From NCBI GenBank assembly GCA_035570055.1, contig DATMLM010000019.1, positions 55,417 through 119,416 of the forward strand: a stretch of DNA of 64,000 bases. Direction: 5' to 3'. Position 1 is the stretch's first letter. Every line of letters starts with the position of its first letter. Of this stretch, positions 58,552-64,000 are shown piece after piece. The DNA is from DASRDS01 sp035570055. GTDB lineage: Bacteria > Gemmatimonadota > Gemmatimonadetes > Gemmatimonadales > Gemmatimonadaceae. The position numbers were made by a program, and so were the translations under genes. Under the pieces are notes generated by a model. That model was not told the DNA's origin. It was given only the letters and a program-made list of their open reading frames with translations, and did no database searches.

Positions 58552-60981
58552 GTGAACAGCCTCCGCACTCTCGTCAAAGCCCCGGGGTTCACGATCGCGG
58601 CACTGCTGTCGCTCACGATCGGCATCGGGGCCACCAGCGCGATCTTCGGCGTCGCGAACGCGCTCCTGCTCCGGCCGCTGCCGTATCCGCACGCCGAGCG
58701 GCTGGCGATGCTGTGGCAGCGGTCGCCTGGGCTCAATGTCCCACGAGACTGGCTGTCGCTCGGGCAATATCTCGACATCAAGACCGAGAATACGGCTTTC
58801 GACCGCGTCGCGGCCGCGATCGGCGCGAGCTTCAACATGACTGGCACCGGCGCGCCCGAGCGCATCGACGGCGTCCGCATGTCGTCCGCGCTCCTCTCCA
58901 TGCTGGGCGCGCACGCGGTGCTCGGTCACCTGTTCACGGCCGAAGACGACGCACCGGGCCGGCCGCTCGGCGTCGTGTTGACGTACGGATTCTGGCAGCG
59001 GCGCTTTGGCGGCGACCCTGGCGTCATTGACAAGACGTTGACGCTCAGCGGCAATAGCGTCGCGATCGTGGGCGTCCTGTCGCCGGATTTCGTGTTCGAT
59101 AAGGACGTGATGCCAGCGGTCAACAGCGTGCAGCGCATCGAGCTCATCCTCCCGCTCCCAGTGCCGGCGAGCGCGCGGACCAACCGCGACGGCGAAGACT
59201 ACAACATCTTCGCGTCGCTCAAGCCCGGCGAGTCCACGGCGTCGGCGCAGGCCGAGATGGAGACGATCGCGGCGCGGATGAAGCAGGAATACCCGGCCTT
59301 CTATCCAGGGAACAGCGGTCTCACGATCAGCGTCGTGCCGCTCATCGACCAAGTGGTCGGCGATACGCGCCTCGCGCTCTACGTTCTCCTGGGCGCCGTC
59401 GCGGTGCTGCTCGCGATCGCGTGCAGCAACGTCGCTGGACTCCTCATCTCGCGCGCGACCGTACGCGAGAAAGAGTTGGCCGTTCGCTCGGCGATCGGCG
59501 CGAGCCGGGGGCGCCTCATCGCTCAACTGGCCGCCGAGAATCTGACCCTGGCGCTCGCGAGTGGCGTGCTGGGATTCGGGGTGGCGCTCGCGAGCCTCTG
59601 GTTGCTGCGCCACGCCGGTCCCGCCGGCATCCCGCGCCTCGACGCGATCCGCATCGACGTCACGGTGCTCGCGTTCACGTTCGCGGTCTCGTTGGCCAGC
59701 ACGCTCCTCTTCGGGCTCGCTCCGGCGCTGCGCGCCTCTCACGTCGATGCGAGCAGCGTGCTCAAGGAAGGGACACGGGGGTCGACCATCGACCGTTCGC
59801 GCACGCGCGGTACGCTGATCACCGTTGAAGTCGCGTTCTCGGTCATCTTGCTTATCGGCGCGGGGCTCCTGGTCCGGAGCTATGCGCGCGTGCTGCGCGC
59901 CGATCCCGGCTTCGACCCGCGGAATACCTTGTCGTTCCGGCTGTCACTGCCCGCCGCACGATACAAGACGCCGGAGTCCGTGACGAATTTCTATCGGGCG
60001 CTGGACGAAAAGCTGACCGCGCTCCCCGGCGTCGAGGTCGTCGGCAGTAACTACCAGCTACCACTGAGCTCCGTGTCGCTCGCGTGGGAAGACGTGAGGA
60101 TCGAAGGCTACGTGCCCAAGGCCGCCGGCGGCGACATCGTCATCACGAGCAGCGGGTACGTGAGCCCGGATTACTTTCGCGCGATGGGCATGCCGCTCGT
60201 TCAGGGGCGGTTCTTCGAGCGCCAGGACAATCAACAGTCGCCGCCGGTCGTCATCGTCGACGAGGCACTGGCGGCGCGATTCTGGCCGGACGGCGCGATC
60301 GGCAAGCGCCTGCGGCAACGAGCCGATGGGCCGTGGCGCACCGTGGTGGGTGTCGTGCGCGACGCGCGCGAGTACCAGGCCGAGGTGGCGCCGCCGATCA
60401 CGGCCTATTTTCCGGTCGAGCAATACACGATCGGGAGCCGGTTCGTAGTCGTGCGCACGCACACCGCGCTCCGCGATGTGTCGCGCCTCACGAGCGCCGT
60501 GCTGGGCGAGGTACACGCCCTGGATCCGGAGCTGCCGGCGTACGATGTGAGCACCATGGAGCAGCGGCTGGCCGACTCGTTCGCGCGGCGGCGCCTCTCG
60601 ATGCTGCTGCTCGCGACGTTCGCTGTCGCGGCGCTCTTCCTCGCTGCCGTCGGCGTGTACGGGACGATCGCTTACTGGGTAGGACAGCGCCGCCGCGAGA
60701 TCGGCATCCGCATGGCGCTCGGCGCCGACCGAGCGATGATCTTCGGCCTCATCGCCCACGAGTTCGGCATCACCGTCGGCGTTGGCGTGGCAGCTGGACT
60801 CGTTGGCGCCTTCGCGCTGACGCGCCTCATGTCTGGCCTCTTATTCGGCGTGAGCGCGACGGACGCTGTGACGTTCGGCGTGATCCCGCTGGTCATGGCG
60901 GCGATTGCCGCCGCGGCCGTCTACGTGCCCGCGCGGAGCGCAATGCGGGCCGCACCGAACGATGCCCTGCGCGCGGAGTGA
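58552..60981 (+). CDS. orphan ABC permease of the ADOP/FtsX type
   Basis: Protein of 809 aa. An N-terminal membrane helix (FTIAALLSLTIGIGATSAIFG) leads to a MacB-type periplasmic domain. The first FtsX core is about residues 275-395 (VLLAIACSNVAGLLISRATV), then a second periplasmic domain and a second FtsX core about 675-805. This doubled layout is that of the acidobacterial duplicated orphan permeases. No ATP-binding gene is adjacent. GTG start. Its stop overlaps the next start as GTGA. Confidence 0.9.
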   Translation: MNSLRTLVKAPGFTIAALLSLTIGIGATSAIFGVANALLLRPLPYPHAERLAMLWQRSPGLNVPRDWLSLGQYLDIKTENTAFDRVAAAIGASFNMTGTGAPERIDGVRMSSALLSMLGAHAVLGHLFTAEDDAPGRPLGVVLTYGFWQRRFGGDPGVIDKTLTLSGNSVAIVGVLSPDFVFDKDVMPAVNSVQRIELILPLPVPASARTNRDGEDYNIFASLKPGESTASAQAEMETIAARMKQEYPAFYPGNSGLTISVVPLIDQVVGDTRLALYVLLGAVAVLLAIACSNVAGLLISRATVREKELAVRSAIGASRGRLIAQLAAENLTLALASGVLGFGVALASLWLLRHAGPAGIPRLDAIRIDVTVLAFTFAVSLASTLLFGLAPALRASHVDASSVLKEGTRGSTIDRSRTRGTLITVEVAFSVILLIGAGLLVRSYARVLRADPGFDPRNTLSFRLSLPAARYKTPESVTNFYRALDEKLTALPGVEVVGSNYQLPLSSVSLAWEDVRIEGYVPKAAGGDIVITSSGYVSPDYFRAMGMPLVQGRFFERQDNQQSPPVVIVDEALAARFWPDGAIGKRLRQRADGPWRTVVGVVRDAREYQAEVAPPITAYFPVEQYTIGSRFVVVRTHTALRDVSRLTSAVLGEVHALDPELPAYDVSTMEQRLADSFARRRLSMLLLATFAVAALFLAAVGVYGTIAYWVGQRRREIGIRMALGADRAMIFGLIAHEFGITVGVGVAAGLVGAFALTRLMSGLLFGVSATDAVTFGVIPLVMAAIAAAAVYVPARSAMRAAPNDALRAE

Positions 60982-61637
60982 GCATACTCGATCTCTCAAA
61001 CGACGCAGGCCTCTGCGCCATTGGCCTGCTGACCCTCAACATCCTGCTGGGATTGTTGCTGTCGGTGAAATACAACCCGGTGCGGCGGTGGCCGCATCGC
61101 CGGGTCAACACCGTCCGCCTGCACAACTGGACGGGATACACCGCGCTCGCGGTCAGCTTCGTGCACCCCGTCATTTTGCTCTTCGTCGCTTCGCCCAAGT
61201 TCGTGCTCATGGATTTGCTTTGGCCGCTCGAGGCACCAAAGCAGCCGGTCGTGAACACGTTCGGCGCGGTCGCGTTCTGGATCTTGTTGTTCGTGATAAC
61301 GACATCGATCCTTTGGCAAGAGCGGCGGGCGTTGAATCGGCGCGTGTGGAAGCGGCTGCACCTCCTGACCTATGCGCTCTTCCCGCTCTACGCGATCCAC
61401 AGCCTCTTGACGGATCCGGCGCTCAAGGACCAGCCGATTGATCCGCTCGACGGCGAGAAAGTGTTTGTCGAGCTATGCATCGTGTGCGTGGCGGTGGCGA
61501 TCGGATTCCGCATTCGGCACCAGTTGCGTAAGCCCCCGCCCCGCGTCCATCGACCCAAGGTCGCTCGGGTGCCGCGCCAACTAGCCGGAGTTGGGCTTCG
61601 GCCGACCACCTCGGACCGTCAGCAGCCTTCCGACTGA
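60978..61637 (+). CDS. haem-b membrane protein, ferric reductase-like domain
   Basis: Protein of 219 aa with about five or six membrane segments. Paired histidines in RLHNWTGYTALAVSFVHPVI and KRLHLLTYALFPLYAIHSLL are typical bis-haem ligands of ferric-reductase-like or MsrQ-like proteins. No flavin domain. Begins with GTG overlapping the permease stop. Long upstream extension of the frame lies inside the permease gene and is ignored. Confidence 0.78.
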   Translation: MSILDLSNDAGLCAIGLLTLNILLGLLLSVKYNPVRRWPHRRVNTVRLHNWTGYTALAVSFVHPVILLFVASPKFVLMDLLWPLEAPKQPVVNTFGAVAFWILLFVITTSILWQERRALNRRVWKRLHLLTYALFPLYAIHSLLTDPALKDQPIDPLDGEKVFVELCIVCVAVAIGFRIRHQLRKPPPRVHRPKVARVPRQLAGVGLRPTTSDRQQPSD

Positions 61638-61665
61638 CGGCTCGAGGTGATGTGCGTCCGGCGCG

Positions 61666-61869
61666 CTAGAGAAGCCATACCTTCTCGGCCATCGGCCCTT
61701 TGTTGCCCTGCATCATGTCGAACTCGACTCGCTGGCCTTCTTCGAGAGTTCTATAGCCGGCGGCGGTGATGGCGGTGTAGTGGACGAAGACTCCCTGCCC
61801 TCCGCCATCGGGCGCGACGAACCCGAAGCCCTTCTCGGCGTTGAACCACTGGACTGTTCCCTGTGCCAT
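61666..61869 (-). CDS. cold-shock domain protein
   Basis: Protein of 67 aa. RNP1 motif EKGFGFVAP and RNP2 motif GVFVHYTAI; AEKVW at the end is typical. Binds single-stranded RNA or DNA as an RNA chaperone. The 121-bp gap upstream could carry a structured 5' leader as in other csp genes. Confidence 0.95.
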   Translation of the reverse strand: MAQGTVQWFNAEKGFGFVAPDGGGQGVFVHYTAITAAGYRTLEEGQRVEFDMMQGNKGPMAEKVWLL

Positions 61870-61990
61870 TGCTCGATACCTAGTGAAATGGTGGTGCAAA
61901 AGATCGGGGCGATGTTGCGAGGGGATTGTACGGGCACCCGCTCATCGGGCGATCACCACTAAATCACCAAGGCATCAGCAACGGCGGCGA

Positions 61991-62827
61991 TCACGCCGAT
62001 AAGGACGACGCTCGCGTGCGCTGAGGCTGCGACCCGGAGTCTTGATGGTCCGGGGTACTCAATTTCTTCCCGGGGATGCTCTCGGCCACCACCCAGGAAG
62101 CGCCCGCGAGCGCGAAGGTGAAGAGGAACTCCACCCAGTTGGACGCCGTTGGTTTCGTGACGATCGCGGGGACCCAGACGAGAATCGTGAAGATACTCAA
62201 CATCGCCGCTTCACTCGCGGCCGCCAAACGCGGATAGATCGAGAGAACGACACCGAGTCCGGCCGCGAATTGTCCGGCGCCCGCCAGATCGGCCCAGGCG
62301 GTTCGGTACGGAAGCCATGGCGGCACCAACGAAACGGTGTGAGCGGCAAACTCAAAGAAATGCGAGAGTCCGTAGGTTAGTAACGAGAGCCCGAAGAGGA
62401 GCCGCGCTATTCTGAGCCCCTGCCCGGAAACGACCGGTTGAAGCTTGGATTCGGGTCTCAACCCGGCGAGCCGCGCAAAAAGAATCCAGGCGGCCGACGC
62501 GAGCACGGCGACCTCTCCAATGGCGAACCAGCTGATTTCTCTGGCGGGATCCGCTATCGCGACCGGGACCCTCGAGAGCGTCCACAGGAGCAGGAATGGC
62601 AGCAGGATGTAGATAGAGACGCGAGACGTACGGTCGAACAACAGGCCCGCGCCCGTTCCTACCATGATGATGCCGGATGCGTAGCCGACTCCCTTGAGCC
62701 ACGGGATCCACGCCGGAGGCGGGGCACTGAACAGCAGGACTTCGTACCCGTAGACGAGCACCAGCATGCCGACGCTGATCATTCCCAACGCGAACAGCAT
62801 CTGGGCGATCTTCTGGTTTCGATTCAT
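61991..62827 (-). CDS. membrane protein, DoxX-like
   Basis: Protein of 278 aa with eight probable membrane segments. The two halves are similar in plan, and LLFGLSLLTYGLSHFFEF and ADLAGAGQFAAGLGVVLSIY are DoxX-like. Start at 62827 fits. Function unknown. Confidence 0.7.
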   Translation of the reverse strand: MNRNQKIAQMLFALGMISVGMLVLVYGYEVLLFSAPPPAWIPWLKGVGYASGIIMVGTGAGLLFDRTSRVSIYILLPFLLLWTLSRVPVAIADPAREISWFAIGEVAVLASAAWILFARLAGLRPESKLQPVVSGQGLRIARLLFGLSLLTYGLSHFFEFAAHTVSLVPPWLPYRTAWADLAGAGQFAAGLGVVLSIYPRLAAASEAAMLSIFTILVWVPAIVTKPTASNWVEFLFTFALAGASWVVAESIPGKKLSTPDHQDSGSQPQRTRASSLSA

Positions 62828-63046
62828 GAGCAGCCCAACTTGCGGCCGCGGCATGGGGTTAGGAAGTGCCAAGTTCCTTGCGCGGGGTCATACCAAGCAT
62901 GCGTTAAAGGCCAAAGACTGTCGACCGCTCAGAGGTGTCTTTCACACGTTGCGGCCGTGAACGCCGATGCTTAGGTTCGCGATCCCGGCGGGGCTCTGGT
63001 CGTTGCACGTGGAGGCGTCGAATAACACATCGGAGTGTCGAGACGT

Positions 63047-63075
63047 TTGATCTGCTCATGAACACGTGCTAAATT
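63047..63075 (+). promoter_or_regulatory. sigma-70-like promoter
   Basis: TTGATC (63047-63052) and TAAATT (63070-63075) with a 17-bp spacer, each 4/6 to consensus. Predicted start about 63082, giving a leader of about 59 nt up to the terminator. Confidence 0.5.
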
Positions 63076-63111
63076 GATGATATCATCCCCGCGGCGCTCG
63101 TCGCCGCGGCC

Positions 63112-63140
63112 CCCCCCGGGTCACGATCCGGGGGGTTTTT
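63112..63140 (+). terminator. rho-independent terminator upstream of the NYN gene
   Basis: CCCCCCGG (63112-63119) pairs with CCGGGGGG (63128-63135) around an 8-nt loop and is followed by TTTTT. It lies between the promoter and the coding region, so it may act as an attenuator or end a small RNA. Confidence 0.75.
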
Positions 63141-63158
63141 ACGTCTACGCCAACGCTC

Positions 63159-63806
63159 ATCACGGCGCGCGATCGCGTCACGTTCTTAGTCGACGGCTTC
63201 AATCTGTACCATTCCGCGAAAGCCGTGGCCAAGTCGACAGGCCGGGGACCTTTCAAGTGGCTCGACCTCGCCGGGCTATGCCGATCGTATCTACCGCTCC
63301 TTGGCGCGACGGCTGAGTTGAGTGGCGTCCGCTATTTCTCGGCACTTGCATCGCATCTCGTCCCGACCAACCCTGATGTCGTGCACCGGCATCAAGCCTA
63401 CATCCGGGCACTCACAGCAAGCGGCGTGACCGTGCAGATGGGTCACTTCAAGCAAAAGGACCGCACGTGTGTGATCTGCGGCGGACGACTCCGCATTCAC
63501 GAGGAGAAGGAGACCGACGTCGCCATCGCCGTAACATTACTTGAGCTGGCGATTACTCGAGGATGCGAGACGATCGTGCTCATCTCCGGCGACACGGATC
63601 TCGCGCCGGCCATTCGCGCTGCCAAGCGGCTCGCCCCCACCATACGCCTGTGCTCAGTTTTTCCATACGGACGACACAACCGGGAGCTCGAACAGCTCGT
63701 CGACGTGTCATTTAAAATGTCCGACATGGCGTATGCCGCGCACCAGTTGCCCGATCCTTTGGTCATGCCCAACGGCAAGACTTTGCGCAAACCGGCGACC
63801 TGGTAG
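63159..63806 (+). CDS. NYN-domain ribonuclease-like protein, start unclear
   Basis: NYN (LabA/DUF88-type, PIN-like) domain. Catalytic-type acids: Asp in FLVDGFNLYHS (from 63183), Asp in EKETDVAIAV, and SGDTDLAPAI. CVIC forms half a zinc knuckle. The first ATG/GTG/TTG in frame is GTG 63225, which would remove the first catalytic aspartate. The frame is open back to 63081 without a canonical start. ATC at 63159 or ACG at 63141 (after a GGGGGG run) could serve as rare starts; the coordinate used is provisional. Confidence 0.75.
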   Translation: MTARDRVTFLVDGFNLYHSAKAVAKSTGRGPFKWLDLAGLCRSYLPLLGATAELSGVRYFSALASHLVPTNPDVVHRHQAYIRALTASGVTVQMGHFKQKDRTCVICGGRLRIHEEKETDVAIAVTLLELAITRGCETIVLISGDTDLAPAIRAAKRLAPTIRLCSVFPYGRHNRELEQLVDVSFKMSDMAYAAHQLPDPLVMPNGKTLRKPATW

Positions 63807-63861
63807 AACCACGGGCCCAGCGGCTTGTGCCGCTGGGCCCGTAAGTTGTCGCGAATAAAAG

Positions 63862-63934
63862 AGCGGGAAACGGGACTCGAACCCGCGACCCCAACCTTGG
63901 CAAGGTTGTGCTCTACCAACTGAGCTATTCCCGC
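63862..63934 (-). tRNA. tRNA-Gly (GCC)
   Basis: 73 nt. Acceptor stem GCGGGAA/TTCCCGC, D-arm GCTCAGTTGGTAGAGC, anticodon loop TTGCCAA with GCC, T-loop TTCGAGT, discriminator U as in bacterial tRNA-Gly. The 3' CCA is not encoded. The 66 bp after it to the window end show nothing further. Confidence 0.97.
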
Positions 63935-64000
63935 GATGGTAACGAAAAGTACAGCGGGCCCTCAAGGGCGCAAGCCGAGGGCGTGGATCGCATACCAGAC

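Larger units (their letters stand above)
62828..63158. other. 331-bp non-coding gap with promoter and terminator-like leader
   Basis: Between the DoxX-like gene and the NYN gene. First 220 bp show nothing recognisable. Then a sigma-70-like promoter (63047-63075), a perfect 8-bp hairpin (CCGCGGCG 63089-63096 with CGCCGCGG 63102-63109) and a rho-independent terminator (63112-63140). Confidence 0.6.

Noticed and set aside
60084..60977. N-terminal extension of the haem-b membrane protein
   Set aside because: Runs in another frame of the permease gene; GTG 60978 with a GTGA overlap gives a normal membrane protein.
1..64000. CRISPR array, prophage, insertion sequence or integron
   Set aside because: No spaced direct repeats, transposase, integrase or phage structural gene was seen on either strand.

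Overview
GC-rich (roughly 60-65 %) bacterial chromosome, 64 kb, with densely packed genes and a gene cut at the left edge. The gene content suggests a member of the Gemmatimonadota or a similar soil lineage such as Acidobacteriota: an Oar-type TonB receptor, an orphan ABC permease of the acidobacterial type, DUF305 and LVIVD proteins, DUF4331, CadC-like winged-helix/TPR regulators and many secreted small lipoproteins. This assignment is inference from gene families; no rRNA or other phylogenetic marker is present. No phage, transposase, CRISPR array or integrase was found.

Layout. 1-2.7 kb (minus): catalase-family peroxidase, PLP enzyme and NmrA-type reductase. 2.7-6.6 kb: an outer-membrane type cytochrome and a dihaem-cupredoxin protein, facing a sigma-54 activator; a sigma-54-like promoter and a 40-bp tandem duplication sit at the start of the cytochrome gene. 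6.8-17.5 kb: a large repeat lipoprotein, a TonB receptor with an extra helical tail, a short CoA transferase, an M28 peptidase, a TPR protein and a Tat-type nitroreductase. 17.5-22.3 kb: LVIVD-DUF305 pair, monooxygenase-like protein and its probable GlxA-type regulator, two small unknowns. 22.3-26.9 kb: MocR regulator and GNAT divergent from an aldo/keto reductase-GlxA regulator-PhzF operon, with a clear operator between. 26.9-39 kb: DinB, beta-lactamase-fold hydrolase, a duplicated-domain secreted protein behind a tandem palindromic operator, a two-component pair split by a CadC-like gene, a Tat hydrolase-thioredoxin-like-small protein operon, and a methyltransferase-secreted protein-beta-propeller operon.

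39-45 kb is the metabolic centrepiece: a five-gene formate dehydrogenase operon (fdhA-fdhB-nrfD-like anchor-small lipoprotein-fdhE). The catalytic subunit is encoded across an in-frame UGA followed at the canonical distance by a SECIS hairpin, so it is read as a selenoprotein. 46-50 kb: a second catalase-family peroxidase operon (peroxidase, alpha/beta hydrolase, zinc alcohol dehydrogenase, DUF4331). 50-56.5 kb: response regulator, MEDS sensor and soluble kinase; then a kinase fused to an AhpD-like domain. 56.5-64 kb: ferritin-like DUF892, orphan ABC permease coupled to a haem-b membrane protein, cold-shock protein, DoxX-like protein, an NYN nuclease gene whose start is unclear, and tRNA-Gly(GCC).

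Gene packing is extreme: at least nine start/stop overlaps of ATGA or GTGA join genes in operons, and three convergent pairs share one CTAG as both stop codons. Redox and oxidative-stress functions dominate: formate oxidation, c-type cytochromes, two peroxidases, thioredoxin-like and AhpD-like folds, nitroreductase, ferritin-like protein. Several sensors sit beside them.
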